Shown here one piece after another: positions 1 to 8,459 of a stretch of DNA of 64,000 nt (its first letter is position 1; every line of letters starts with the position of its first letter). The notes beneath the pieces were generated by a model that saw only the letters and a program-made list of their open reading frames with translations, had not been told where the DNA came from and made no database searches. The position numbers were made by a program, and so were the translations under genes. Origin of the DNA: Limosilactobacillus fastidiosus (GTDB lineage Bacteria > Bacillota > Bacilli > Lactobacillales > Lactobacillaceae); NCBI RefSeq assembly GCF_014145505.1, contig NZ_JACIUZ010000044.1:124001-188000 (forward strand), in the 5' to 3' direction.

Positions 1-1
1 G

Positions 2-34
2 GCAGACGCTTCAACTGGTGCTTCTGCTCAATGA
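2..34 (+). CDS. C-terminal end of an unidentified gene cut by the window edge
   Basis: The frame starting at base 2 reads ADASTGASAQ and then stops at TGA. A strong terminator follows about 20 bases later, which fits the end of a plus-strand gene. The Ala/Ser/Thr-rich tail is too short to identify a family. Another frame stays open to a TAA at 43-45, so the frame choice is tentative. Confidence 0.35.
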   Translation, partial: ADASTGASAQ

Positions 35-54
35 AAGTAAATTAATAATGGATA

Positions 55-102
55 AAAAATTGACTCTAGAGTTCGGATTTCCGTACTTTAGAGTCAATTT
101 TT
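55..102. terminator. Bidirectional terminator between the left-edge gene and yfhO
   Basis: A long inverted repeat (AATTGACTCTA pairing with TAGAGTCAATT, about 17 pairs) is flanked by A-tract on the left and T-tract on the right. It can therefore stop transcription in both directions, ending the left-edge gene and the minus-strand yfhO-like gene that finishes at 104. Confidence 0.8.
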
Positions 103-103
103 C

Positions 104-2713
104 CTATTTAATATTCAAGCCCTCCTTATTCCGTTTCAATCGAGAGAGGAGAAATGCCGTTAGGAGACTGAGAAAACTAATAATTATTCCAGTAATAAGG
201 TATGGTGGTCGGTAGTGAAGAGTAATATGATGGGTTCCTGGATTAATTTTTAGTGCTAAGAATGTTCCAATTACTTTCTGAGACTTTACTGGGTGATTAT
301 CAATTTTAGCGTGCCAACCTTTATCATAGGGGATGGTTGTCATTAATACTCCCTGATCTTTTTTAATATTAACCGTTCCTTTAAGGGTGGTTGCGCTCGC
401 TTGACTAAGTTTTAATGGTGAACGCTGTAGTATTCTGAGGTCATGATTAAATACTTGTTGATTTAGGCGGTACAGGCTAACGTTTTGCATCCAAAGTTCA
501 GAATGTTTGAGATGGAAAGTGACAATGATTTTTTGCCCTTTTTGGTGATGAGCAACGTTTATGATTACTGTATCTCGATATGTTTGGTATTGACTAAAGT
601 GACGGTTATTAACAGTAATTGAGGCATCATCTTTAACGTTCGGACCAATGGTTAGGTAATATGAATCGTTAGTAGTAGGGATAATCTCTAGCTTTACGCT
701 AGCCCCCTCATTATGATGTACTTTTTTGAAAACAGAACCAGTGATTTGGTCAGCACTTTGAACGTTTTGAAAGTCAACTTGATTAAAGTTTTGAACTTCA
801 AACATTGGCTTCGGTGAGTTTGCTAGGTCTTGGTAGATTTCGGATTGATAAGCCGTTGGATCGTAAGTGTCGCGCGTAGAGTTAAGGATTCGGGAATTAG
901 CGCCGAAAGCGATCGGGAGAGCAGCCTTATTTTTCCGGATTCCAATGTTACTGGTTACTGCTACCGGTTCTTGGGTATTCCAGTCTGGACGGTAACCAGA
1001 CAGTGGTAGAAATGGCTCTGAGCGCTCGGGATCAATTACCGCCATTGTATAACGGAAGCCTAATAATGAATCGGTTATCTGGGTTCCATTATCATATGAT
1101 ACAAAGCCATCACCAGCTGGTTGCCCAATTGCTCCCATAAATACTGGAAGACTTGGGACAATGGTTGAGCCAAAATGATCACCACCATTAAAACCACTTT
1201 GAAAAGGATCGTCTTTAGTCCGCATAAAGGTCTTAGCAATGCGATAAAAACCATGGTCAGCCTGTTTAACCTTTGCAGTAGCGTTATTAAGTGCTGTGGT
1301 ATATTCCCCGAATTCTGGCTGGCTAACGTATGAAATTTGATTTAATGCGGTATAAGCACTAGTCGAAATATCACAAGTGGCGATTAGTACTAGCAAGAGG
1401 TCGCTCATGATTGGAGATACCGAATGCGGAATCTCTAAGAAAAGAATGCCAACAATTGCAAAACCGAGGCCAATGAGTTTTTGACTATTGTTAATATATG
1501 AAACGGTTAATGTCTCAACATATGTGAAGATAGTAAGAGTAAAAAATAATAAAATAACGAGTTGCCATTTTGATGGTTGAAATCCCTTTTGAAGGCAGGT
1601 AGCTGCTAGAAAGATAACCCAGAAGCAGAAAATAAAGGAAAATCTTGAGGGATACCATACAGGAAATTGTCCGATATGCCAAAAGAGATCGAGAGGCTCA
1701 TAGCAAAATGAAAGAATCAAGAAAGCAGTAATTAAAAAAGCAATGATCCGTTGTCCAAGTTTAATTTTTCGGTTTAAAAAGTATAATGCTAAACCAAACA
1801 TTATTAACATTCCAACGTAAATGTTAGCTTGACCGCTAGGCATTTGGTTAAAGTTGAATGATCCCGGAACAAGCTTAGCTAAAAGTTTTAATGGGTTATA
1901 TTCAAAACGGCTCCTAATATGATTGTTAGTATAAGTCCCCTTACTTTGAAAAAGAGAATAAGTAGTTGGCAATAATACAAAGCAGCTGATCCCAACAGAA
2001 ATTAATGAAGAAAGAATGTAACGACCCAATGCGTATAAACGTGTTTTCCAAGCATTAATTAGTGGAAGCTGCCAAATAAAAAGGAGAATTGTAAAGATAC
2101 AGATCATCCAAGCCATATAATAGTTATCAATAATCATGATAGTGAGCCAACTAATATAGCAAGAGAATTTGCGAGCAAAGATAATCTGGTGGAGGCCCCA
2201 AACAATTAGCGGTAAGAAAATCATAGCATCTAACCAGAGAATGTTGAGTTGGTTAGCGATGATCCAGCCATTTAAAGCGTATGCGGTACTAAAAGCAAGA
2301 ATTCGGATTCCGGATTGGAGTTTACTTTTAGTTAAGAGCCAAGCAAATGATAATCCTGAAAGGCCATATTTTAATAGGGTTAATGTTAAAACACCGCTAG
2401 AAAGGTGGGCCGCCGGGAAGAAAAGAAGAATTAAGTTGAGGGGACTCCAGAGATAATAGGCGTTAGTTCCCCACATTTCCCCGCCAAGGCTCTTACTGAA
2501 GGAATAAAGGAATTCATCTGGGTGATGTAACAGTGACCGCCTAAAGTAGGCAAAAAAGTCAATGTATTGCTGACCAAGGTCGACGGTTAGTAAGGTGCTT
2601 TTCCCAAAGGGAGCCATGGAACGATAGACAAAATAAGCCCCCATTATAATCATGGGAAGGAGAAAGCTAATTAATAAAATATGTTGTTTTTTTAGTTGAG
2701 AACGGAATTGCAC
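104..2713 (-). CDS. yfhO: YfhO-family polytopic membrane protein
   Basis: This 869-residue protein has a long N-terminal part made of many hydrophobic segments (roughly residues 10-450, about 12 helices), a large hydrophilic middle region (about 460-830) that should lie outside the membrane, and a last transmembrane helix before a basic tail (SRLKRNKEG). That is the YfhO family layout, whose GT-C-like members are linked in Firmicutes to adding sugars to lipoteichoic or other cell-surface polymers; the exact substrate here is unknown. The start is GTG, supported by AGGAGG seven bases upstream; no earlier in-frame start has a better site. It stands alone and diverges from the penicillin-binding protein gene, so both neighbours act at the envelope. 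Confidence 0.85.
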   Translation of the reverse strand: MQFRSQLKKQHILLISFLLPMIIMGAYFVYRSMAPFGKSTLLTVDLGQQYIDFFAYFRRSLLHHPDEFLYSFSKSLGGEMWGTNAYYLWSPLNLILLFFPAAHLSSGVLTLTLLKYGLSGLSFAWLLTKSKLQSGIRILAFSTAYALNGWIIANQLNILWLDAMIFLPLIVWGLHQIIFARKFSCYISWLTIMIIDNYYMAWMICIFTILLFIWQLPLINAWKTRLYALGRYILSSLISVGISCFVLLPTTYSLFQSKGTYTNNHIRSRFEYNPLKLLAKLVPGSFNFNQMPSGQANIYVGMLIMFGLALYFLNRKIKLGQRIIAFLITAFLILSFCYEPLDLFWHIGQFPVWYPSRFSFIFCFWVIFLAATCLQKGFQPSKWQLVILLFFTLTIFTYVETLTVSYINNSQKLIGLGFAIVGILFLEIPHSVSPIMSDLLLVLIATCDISTSAYTALNQISYVSQPEFGEYTTALNNATAKVKQADHGFYRIAKTFMRTKDDPFQSGFNGGDHFGSTIVPSLPVFMGAIGQPAGDGFVSYDNGTQITDSLLGFRYTMAVIDPERSEPFLPLSGYRPDWNTQEPVAVTSNIGIRKNKAALPIAFGANSRILNSTRDTYDPTAYQSEIYQDLANSPKPMFEVQNFNQVDFQNVQSADQITGSVFKKVHHNEGASVKLEIIPTTNDSYYLTIGPNVKDDASITVNNRHFSQYQTYRDTVIINVAHHQKGQKIIVTFHLKHSELWMQNVSLYRLNQQVFNHDLRILQRSPLKLSQASATTLKGTVNIKKDQGVLMTTIPYDKGWHAKIDNHPVKSQKVIGTFLALKINPGTHHITLHYRPPYLITGIIISFLSLLTAFLLSRLKRNKEGLNIK

Positions 2714-2868
2714 AAAATGTCCTCCTAAATAGAATATCTTTGTTATTATATACCGAATTCGTTAACCATGAATGTGAAGGTTCTGTTAAGTTTCGGTGAT
2801 TTAGCCGTTTATGTGTTCATTTTTGCATCAATAAAGTGTATGATTGCATCTTGGTAAGTTAGGTTTAA

Positions 2869-2897
2869 CTGCCAAATGAGGCAAAATTTGCTACAAT
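2869..2897 (+). promoter_or_regulatory. Candidate promoter of the penicillin-binding protein gene
   Basis: CTGCCA (2869-2874) and TACAAT (2892-2897) are separated by 17 bases and lie 36 bases before the GTG start. The -10 is good and the -35 is weak. Confidence 0.45.
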
Positions 2898-2932
2898 AGA
2901 AATCATCACGGTAAAAGGAGAAGTTTAATACT

Positions 2933-5014
2933 GTGAAGTTTTTTGATCGAATTACGAACTATTTCAGTTCAAATAAGGGTAAACATAAAAATGCCCAATC
3001 CATAATTCCCTCACGGCTGAACTTATTGCTTTGGATTGTTGGAATATTGCTGTTAATGCTTGCTGGTCGTTTATTCTACCTCCAGATTCTTCATGGATCG
3101 TCATATAAAGCTGAGGTTAAACGATCAGATACCACCATTCAGACAAATAACGTTCAACGGGGAATGATTTACGATAGTCGTGGTCAGGTAATTGTAGGTA
3201 ACCAGACTCACCAAGCAATTACTTATACGAAGAGTTCTAACGTCACTGCAGATCAACTTTATAAAATTGCTAACCGCTTAGGAAGATATATTACCGTAAA
3301 TAATAGTGATACTCGTTTAACTGATCGTAACGAGGAAGACTACTATTTAGCAAATAAGAGTAACCTTAAGCAAATTACCAAAAAGCTAAATCTTTCCCAA
3401 GATGCTAGTGATGATGAGAAGTATGATGCCGCATTGAAATACTTGAAGAACCATCCAGAAGAATGGCATTTATCAAGCCATGAAAAGAGTAATGCTCGGA
3501 TCTATGCTGCAATGACAGGAGCATACTCATTATCAACAACTTACATCAAAAAGTCAGGAGTTACTAGTGAAGAGCTTGCCAAAGTTGGGGAACATCTTAA
3601 TCAAATGCCCGGTGTTAAGATTGGAACAGCTTGGACAAGAAATTATCCACAAGGAAAGGATTTTCAATCATTAACAGGAACGGTTTCCTCATCTGGGTTG
3701 CCAGCTGATCAGATTAATAGTCTCCTTTCTCAGGGGTATTCAAGAAGCGATAATGTTGGTCAGAGTTATCTTGAAAAAATGTTCCAAGGTACTTTAGTTG
3801 GTTCTAAGTCACAAACTCAGGTAACTACCAGCGGAAGTAAGGTTACTAATGAGATAGTTAAATATCCTGGAAAAAAGGGTGATAATCTTGTTCTAACGAT
3901 TAATGCTAAGTTCCAAAAACGCGTTCAACAAATTTTGGAGCAAAATTATTCATCTGCAGGGATTACATACTCTCCGGGAGTTTATGCTGTAGTAATGAAC
4001 CCTCATACAGGAGCTATTTATGCAATGGCCGGGATTGATCGTAACCAGAAGACGGGAAAGCAAACTCCTGATCAAATTGGTGCAATTAACCACCCAATTA
4101 CTATGGGGTCGGTTGTTAAGGGAGCCACTATTATGGGAGGTTTAATGAGCGGTGTTATTACGCCGTCAGATAACACCTTGACTGATCAACCAATCAAGGT
4201 TGCTGGGACTTCAACAAAGGCCTCATGGTTTAATAAGACGGGGTCAGCTAACATGGCTTTGAGTGCACCGACCGCTTTGGAAGTTTCATCTAATTCTTAC
4301 ATGATGCAATTAATCATGAAAGAGGGAGGAATGAACTATAAGCCAGGGGCCCAATTAACGTTGAAACCAAGCATTTTTGATAAGGAACGTCAGTACTTTA
4401 ATATGTTTGGCTTAGGACAAAAGACTGGAATTGACTTACCGGGTGAAACAGCTGGGTACAATGGTCCATCTTCCCAGAAACATATTGGTTCGGCGCTTGA
4501 TTTGTCATATGGTAACTATGATGGATATACCGTTATTCAACTTGCCCAATATATGTCAACCATTGCTAATGGTGGAAATCGGATGCGACCATACATTGTT
4601 AAAGAAATTCGGGGGAGTAAATCGAATGGTAAATTAGGTCGTGTAGAATCAACAACTCAACCGCAAGTGCAATTTACCATCCCTGCTTCAAAAGAAGATT
4701 TTGATTTGGTACGGCAGGGACTCTATCAAGTTACTCACGGAACCAGTAGTTACGTAACTGCAAAGTCGCTAGGGAGCGCTAAGCCGTCAATTTCCGGGAA
4801 AACTGGGACTGCAGAAACTGTAACTAATGGTCACCAGACCTCAACAATTAGTTTTGCAGGCTATTCACCATCGAAGAATCCACAAGTTGTTGTTGCTCTC
4901 GCTATTCCTGGAGTAACCAATGAAAATGGTGGAGCAAACTTGAATATGGCTAAACAAATTTTTAGCGCTTACTGGAAGATTGTTCAGGATTCTAAGAGTA
5001 CAAGTAATAATTAA
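2933..5014 (+). CDS. Class B penicillin-binding protein (PBP2-type transpeptidase)
   Basis: This 693-residue protein cross-links peptidoglycan outside the cell. It has a short cytoplasmic tail, one membrane anchor (about residues 30-50, LLLWIVGILLLMLAGRLF), a PBP dimerisation domain (about 60-300) and a transpeptidase domain. All three catalytic motifs are visible: S393-V-V-K, S452-S-N and K623-T-G. No PASTA repeats follow, unlike PBP2x. The start is GTG with AAAAGGAGAAG upstream; spacing is a little long. The type resembles Firmicutes PBP2b/PBP2A proteins needed for elongation or septation, but which one cannot be said from sequence alone. It precedes rpmG and appears to be its own transcription unit. 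Confidence 0.9.
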   Translation: MKFFDRITNYFSSNKGKHKNAQSIIPSRLNLLLWIVGILLLMLAGRLFYLQILHGSSYKAEVKRSDTTIQTNNVQRGMIYDSRGQVIVGNQTHQAITYTKSSNVTADQLYKIANRLGRYITVNNSDTRLTDRNEEDYYLANKSNLKQITKKLNLSQDASDDEKYDAALKYLKNHPEEWHLSSHEKSNARIYAAMTGAYSLSTTYIKKSGVTSEELAKVGEHLNQMPGVKIGTAWTRNYPQGKDFQSLTGTVSSSGLPADQINSLLSQGYSRSDNVGQSYLEKMFQGTLVGSKSQTQVTTSGSKVTNEIVKYPGKKGDNLVLTINAKFQKRVQQILEQNYSSAGITYSPGVYAVVMNPHTGAIYAMAGIDRNQKTGKQTPDQIGAINHPITMGSVVKGATIMGGLMSGVITPSDNTLTDQPIKVAGTSTKASWFNKTGSANMALSAPTALEVSSNSYMMQLIMKEGGMNYKPGAQLTLKPSIFDKERQYFNMFGLGQKTGIDLPGETAGYNGPSSQKHIGSALDLSYGNYDGYTVIQLAQYMSTIANGGNRMRPYIVKEIRGSKSNGKLGRVESTTQPQVQFTIPASKEDFDLVRQGLYQVTHGTSSYVTAKSLGSAKPSISGKTGTAETVTNGHQTSTISFAGYSPSKNPQVVVALAIPGVTNENGGANLNMAKQIFSAYWKIVQDSKSTSNN

Positions 5015-5024
5015 CTAGTTATGG

Positions 5025-5034
5025 GCCTGTCAAG
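5025..5034 (+). promoter_or_regulatory. Shared 10-base motif upstream of rpmG
   Basis: GCCTGTCAAG occurs here, and again upstream of rpmB (41223-41232) and rpsP (55263-55272). Its distance to the proposed -10 of rpmG is 53 bases. The role is unknown; see the finding on this motif. Confidence 0.4.
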
Positions 5035-5064
5035 TGGTTTTCCTTAACAATTATCACAAAAGAC

Positions 5065-5093
5065 TGGTCAAACTGGTTAATTAATGGTATAGT
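5065..5093 (+). promoter_or_regulatory. Candidate rpmG promoter
   Basis: TGGTCA (5065-5070), a 17-base spacer and TATAGT (5088-5093) lie 57 bases upstream of the rpmG start. Confidence 0.55.
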
Positions 5094-5150
5094 TGTACGA
5101 GTTAGGGTTAATAGCCACGTTAAATAAATAAAAAATAGGAGGTCATGACA

Positions 5151-5300
5151 ATGCGTGTCAACATTATCCTTGAATGCACATCATGCCACGAACGGAATTA
5201 CTTAACTAGTAAGAACCGTCGTCACAATCCCGATCGTCTTGAATTAAACAAGTACTGCCCTCGGGAACGTAAGGTTACTTTACACCGTGAAACAAAGTAA
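5151..5300 (+). CDS. rpmG: 50S ribosomal protein L33
   Basis: This 49-residue basic protein begins [17 protein letters not shown] and ends TLHRETK, which is typical of L33, a small protein of the large ribosomal subunit. AGGAGG sits nine bases before the ATG. The usual zinc ribbon has two CxxC pairs; here the first is intact (C9, C12) but the second is C36-P-R-E39, so the fourth ligand is glutamate. It is monocistronic, with its own promoter and a strong terminator. Confidence 0.95.
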   Translation: MRVNIILECTSCHERNYLTSKNRRHNPDRLELNKYCPRERKVTLHRETK

Positions 5301-5340
5301 TAAAAAAGCACCTTTTTAGGTGCCTTTTTTATTACTTTGT
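5292..5340. terminator. Extended terminator after rpmG
   Basis: GCACCT (5308-5313) pairs with AGGTGC (5318-5323) followed by a T-run. The repeat extends outward (ACAAAGTAATAAAAAA against TTTTTTATTACTTTGT), overlapping the last rpmG codons, giving about 22 pairs with one bulged base. Confidence 0.9.
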
Positions 5341-5350
5341 AAAAAAACGC

Positions 5351-5400
5351 TTGCATAAATAACAGTGAGCTGTGATAATTATAGATTGAAAACGTTTAAA
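5351..5400 (+). promoter_or_regulatory. Promoter with cre-like CcpA site for the fthC-glcK operon
   Basis: TTGCAT (5351-5356), 17 bases, and GATAAT (5374-5379) form a good promoter. TGAAAACGTTTAAA (5387-5400), which matches the catabolite-responsive element consensus TGWAANCGNTNWCA at all but one position, lies right at the expected start of transcription. Binding by CcpA there would block transcription; this is inferred from the match only. Confidence 0.5.
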
Positions 5401-5418
5401 AGGAGAGATTGTAGGATA

Positions 5419-5976
5419 ATGACGTATTCAAAGAAGGAGTTGCGTCAGGCTTATATTGCTCGATTGCAACAACTTGATCTTAATACGCGTTTACATGAAG
5501 AAAAAAGATTAACCTCAATGCTATTCGATCAGCCTGAGTGGATGAACGCTAAGGTAATCGCAACAACGTTAAGTCAATCCTTAGAATTGGATACTTCTCC
5601 AATTATTCTTCATGCTCGTCATGAGAATCGCCAAATTGTTGTCCCACGAACCTTGCCAGATCGTCAAATGGAATTTGTGGAATTAAATGAAGATAGTGAG
5701 TTTGTAGAAACTACTTTTGGAGTTTTGGAACCACGGAACGGTCGTGTATATAAGCCAGATGAGATCGATCTGATGATTGTTCCTGGTGTGGCATTTACTC
5801 AATCAGGTCGACGGATCGGATTTGGTGGCGGATATTATGATCGCTACTTGAGTAAGTATGACGGTAATACTATTTCGTTATCATTTACTACTCAATTGGC
5901 AAATGAAGATGAATGGCAAAGTGAGCAGTACGATAAAACAGTCGATAAGGTTCTTTCTTTATCGGAGACTGATTAA
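5419..5976 (+). CDS. fthC: 5-formyltetrahydrofolate cyclo-ligase
   Basis: This 185-residue cytosolic enzyme (also called MTHFS or YqgN) uses ATP to turn 5-formyl-THF into 5,10-methenyl-THF, returning it to the one-carbon pool that FolD (22249-23106) also serves. The family signature GFGGGYYDRYL is present near residue 138, and VPRTLPDR and DLMIVPGVAF also fit. The frame is open 18 codons further upstream, but the ATG at 5419 has AGGAGAG upstream and gives the normal N-terminus (MTYSKKELRQAY). It is first in an operon with a rhomboid protease, yqgQ, glucokinase and a rhodanese-like gene; its stop overlaps the next start by one base. Confidence 0.93.
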   Translation: MTYSKKELRQAYIARLQQLDLNTRLHEEKRLTSMLFDQPEWMNAKVIATTLSQSLELDTSPIILHARHENRQIVVPRTLPDRQMEFVELNEDSEFVETTFGVLEPRNGRVYKPDEIDLMIVPGVAFTQSGRRIGFGGGYYDRYLSKYDGNTISLSFTTQLANEDEWQSEQYDKTVDKVLSLSETD

Positions 5977-6638
5977 TGAGAGATCAGCTTTGGCGAAGGG
6001 CCCCGGTAACATTTATCCTCTTAGCTATTCAGATTATCGCGTTTATCGTAATGACATTATTAGGTGGGTCGACTAATTCAAATATCTTAATAGAATGTGG
6101 GGCTCGTGTTACTCCACTAATTCGTGAGGGACAGTGGTGGCGACTGATTACTCCAGTTTTTCTCCATATTGGAGTTGCCCATTTAATTATCAACAGTATT
6201 ACTCTTTATTTTTTAGGAATATATATTGAGGAATTATTTAGTCACTGGCGGATGTTAGCGATATATCTTGTTAGTGCCTTTACAGGAAATTTGGCTAGTG
6301 CTTACTTCTTACCGAACACTATTTCGGCGGGGGCAAGCACGGCACTTTTTGGACTGTTCGGTGCTTTTTTAATGCTTGGTGAATCATTTCGTGATAATAG
6401 TTTAATTCATGACTTGAGTCGGCAATTTTTAATCTTGGTTGGAATTAATATTGTAATGGATTTATTTCTTCCAGGAATTGATTTAGCTGGGCATCTTGGT
6501 GGCCTCTTTGGTGGTTTCCTAGTGTCATATGTTGTTGGTGCGCCATTTGTGGGTTACGTTCGTCTTTATAAACGATTAATCGGTAGTGTTATATTGTTCT
6601 TTGGCATTGTTGCCATGATAATCGCAATTGGTAGGTGA
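5976..6638 (+). CDS. gluP: Rhomboid-family intramembrane serine protease
   Basis: This 220-residue protein cuts membrane proteins within or near the bilayer. It has six or so transmembrane helices; the catalytic serine is in GAS121TALFG and the catalytic histidine in AGH173LGG, matching the Ser-His dyad of rhomboids. Compared with Bacillus subtilis GluP (YqgP), which has a large N-terminal soluble part and TPR repeats, this is a compact core form. It overlaps fthC by one base (TAATG) and runs straight into yqgQ, so it is translated as part of the same operon. Natural substrates are unknown. Confidence 0.93.
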   Translation: MRDQLWRRAPVTFILLAIQIIAFIVMTLLGGSTNSNILIECGARVTPLIREGQWWRLITPVFLHIGVAHLIINSITLYFLGIYIEELFSHWRMLAIYLVSAFTGNLASAYFLPNTISAGASTALFGLFGAFLMLGESFRDNSLIHDLSRQFLILVGINIVMDLFLPGIDLAGHLGGLFGGFLVSYVVGAPFVGYVRLYKRLIGSVILFFGIVAMIIAIGR

Positions 6639-6643
6639 TTGAA

Positions 6644-6895
6644 GTGACAAAACCGCGAGAATATCGAACTTTATATGATGTTCAACAGTTACTAAAAGAA
6701 TTTAATGTTTATGTTTATGTTGGAAAACGGTTATATGATATCGAATTAATTGCGATTGAATTAGATCACTTATATCAAGCAGGTGTTGTTGATAGCAAGA
6801 CCTATATGAAAGCGAAAATTGTTCTTCGGCAGGAACATCGTGAAGAAGAACAACGAGAGAAAGAAAAAGGAAACGGCTATTTAGGAACCGTTTAA
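6644..6895 (+). CDS. yqgQ: YqgQ-family small protein
   Basis: The protein (83 residues) carries the YqgQ pattern TLYDVQQLLKEFNVYVYVGKR and a very charged C-terminal tail (REEEQREKEKG). No biochemical function is known to me; in Firmicutes it sits between the rhomboid and glucokinase genes, as here. I prefer GTG 6644 because AGGTGAT (6633-6639) is correctly placed for it; GTG 6635, three codons earlier and overlapping the rhomboid stop, is the alternative. Confidence 0.85.
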   Translation: MTKPREYRTLYDVQQLLKEFNVYVYVGKRLYDIELIAIELDHLYQAGVVDSKTYMKAKIVLRQEHREEEQREKEKGNGYLGTV

Positions 6896-6914
6896 ATGAA
6901 AGGAAATGAGAATA

Positions 6915-7877
6915 ATGGCTAAAAAATTAATTGGTGTTGATCTTGGTGGAACTACTATTAAGTTTGCCATTTTAACTGAAAATGGTGAAATTCAACAAAA
7001 GTGGTCTTTACGGACTAACATTTTGGATGAAGGTTCACATATTGTTCCTGATATCATTGATTCAATTAACCACCATATTGACTTGTACAAGATGGATCGG
7101 GATCAATTTATAGGAATTGGTATGGGGACGCCCGGAACAATTGACCGTGATAAAGGTACTGTTGTTGGTGCATATAACCTTAACTGGAAGACTACCCAAA
7201 ATGTTAAGGAACAAATTGAAGAAGGTACCGGAATGAAGTTTGCTTTAGATAATGATGCAAACGTTGCTGCCCTTGGTGAACGCTGGAAGGGTGCTGGTAA
7301 TGAGGGGGATGATGTTGCCTTTATTACTCTTGGTACTGGTGTTGGGGGTGGATTGATCTCCAATGGTCGCCTAGTTCATGGTATGGTTGGTGCTGGTGGT
7401 GAAGTTGGTCATATGATCGTTAAGCCAAATGGTTACCTTTGTACTTGTGGGAACCGGGGTTGTCTTGAACAATATGCTTCTGCTACCGGGATTGTCCACA
7501 TTGCTCAAGACAAGGCAGAAGAATATGAGGGTGACAGTCGCCTAAAGGCAATGATTGATAATGGTGACGAAATTACTGCTAAGATCGTCTTTGATTTGGC
7601 TAAGCAAAATGATTACTTGGCAAATACTGTTGTTGATGAAGTGGCATTCTACTTAGGTTTAGCTGCTGCTAACTTAAGTAACGCTCTTAACCCTGAATAC
7701 CTTGTTATTGGGGGTGGGGTATCAGCTGCTGGTGATTTCTTATTGAAGCGGGTTAATGAAAACTTCAAGAAGTTTGCCTTCCCAACTGTTCGGACATCAA
7801 CTCAATTAAAGTTGGCTGAACTTGGTAATGATGCTGGTGTTATCGGTGCTGCTTCATTAGCTCGGCAATTTATGTAA
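6915..7877 (+). CDS. glcK: Glucokinase, ROK family
   Basis: This 320-residue enzyme phosphorylates glucose to glucose-6-phosphate with ATP in the cytosol. The N-terminal phosphate loop (GVDLGGTTIKFA) and the ROK zinc motif CTCGNRGCLEQYASA are both present, with a second nucleotide loop NPEYLVIGGGVS near the C-terminus; length is normal. The HTH domain of ROK repressors is absent, so it is an enzyme. ATG 6915 is chosen over ATG 6906 because AAAGGAAA is optimally spaced for it and it gives the family N-terminus MAKKLIGVD. It follows yqgQ closely. Confidence 0.95.
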   Translation: MAKKLIGVDLGGTTIKFAILTENGEIQQKWSLRTNILDEGSHIVPDIIDSINHHIDLYKMDRDQFIGIGMGTPGTIDRDKGTVVGAYNLNWKTTQNVKEQIEEGTGMKFALDNDANVAALGERWKGAGNEGDDVAFITLGTGVGGGLISNGRLVHGMVGAGGEVGHMIVKPNGYLCTCGNRGCLEQYASATGIVHIAQDKAEEYEGDSRLKAMIDNGDEITAKIVFDLAKQNDYLANTVVDEVAFYLGLAAANLSNALNPEYLVIGGGVSAAGDFLLKRVNENFKKFAFPTVRTSTQLKLAELGNDAGVIGAASLARQFM

Positions 7878-7895
7878 AAGTAAGGGAGCGTTAGC

Positions 7896-8309
7896 GTGGT
7901 TCTTGGAGTTAGTAGTGGGTTATTAACCTTCAATATCGTTATTATTGTTCTACTTCTTGCCTGGGGATTTAGTTGGCTTTTCCAATATTACCGTCGGAAG
8001 AAGTATGCAACTGTGTTGGATCAGGATGCATTTCATAGGGGGATGCGTAAGGCACAGGTGATTGATTTGCGTCAACCAACCGACTTTAAAAAGGGACATA
8101 TTTTGGGAGCACGAAGCTTACCGTATGTTTATCTGAAACAACAGTATGGTGAATTACGACCAGATCTTCCCGTTTATATGTATGATCAAGGGATTGCAAT
8201 TAGTACTCAAGCAGCTGCTTTCCTTGCAAAACATGGTTATCATCAACTATATATCCTTAAGGGTGGTTACAATAGTTGGAAAGGGAAGACAAAGAAGTCA
8301 AAGTATTAG
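7896..8309 (+). CDS. Membrane-anchored rhodanese-like protein lacking the catalytic cysteine
   Basis: This 137-residue protein has one N-terminal transmembrane helix (about residues 8-28), a basic stretch (YRRKK) and a rhodanese domain (about 40-133, VIDLRQPTDFKKGHILGARSLPY). At the active-site loop the sequence reads VYMYDQGIAISTQAAAFL, with no cysteine where rhodaneses carry the sulfur-accepting residue. Sulfurtransferase activity is therefore unlikely; a binding or scaffold role is a guess. The start is GTG with AAGGGAG upstream. It is the last gene of the glcK operon. Confidence 0.87.
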   Translation: MVLGVSSGLLTFNIVIIVLLLAWGFSWLFQYYRRKKYATVLDQDAFHRGMRKAQVIDLRQPTDFKKGHILGARSLPYVYLKQQYGELRPDLPVYMYDQGIAISTQAAAFLAKHGYHQLYILKGGYNSWKGKTKKSKY

Positions 8310-8317
8310 AATAAAGA

Positions 8318-8395
8318 GTGTTATTACTAGTTAATGTAAATAACACGGAATATAAAATGGCTCCCAATTCCACTTAATTCGGACTTGGGAGTCAT
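8318..8395. other. Two hairpins downstream of the rhodanese gene
   Basis: GTGTTATT (8318-8325) pairs with AATAACAC (8339-8346), and ATGGCTCCCAA (8357-8367) with TTGGGAGTCAT (8385-8395, one G-U pair). Neither has a T-tract. They come just before the real terminator, so a transcript end here would carry three stem-loops in a row. Confidence 0.6.
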
Positions 8396-8404
8396 CTATA
8401 TACC

Positions 8405-8450
8405 AAGGAGCGTAATAAAGTTGTGAGTAATTACGCTCCTTTTTTATTTA
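8405..8450. terminator. Terminator between the glcK operon and the DUF3042 gene
   Basis: AAGGAGCGTAAT (8405-8416) pairs perfectly with ATTACGCTCCTT (8430-8441) and is followed by TTTTTATTT. It ends the plus-strand operon; the convergent gene stops at 8460. Confidence 0.9.
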
Positions 8451-8459
8451 TAATGGTAA

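Noticed and set aside
2169-2456. 95-codon plus-strand frame inside the yfhO-like gene
   Set aside because: It lies wholly opposite the coding sequence of a well-supported gene and has no ribosome site.
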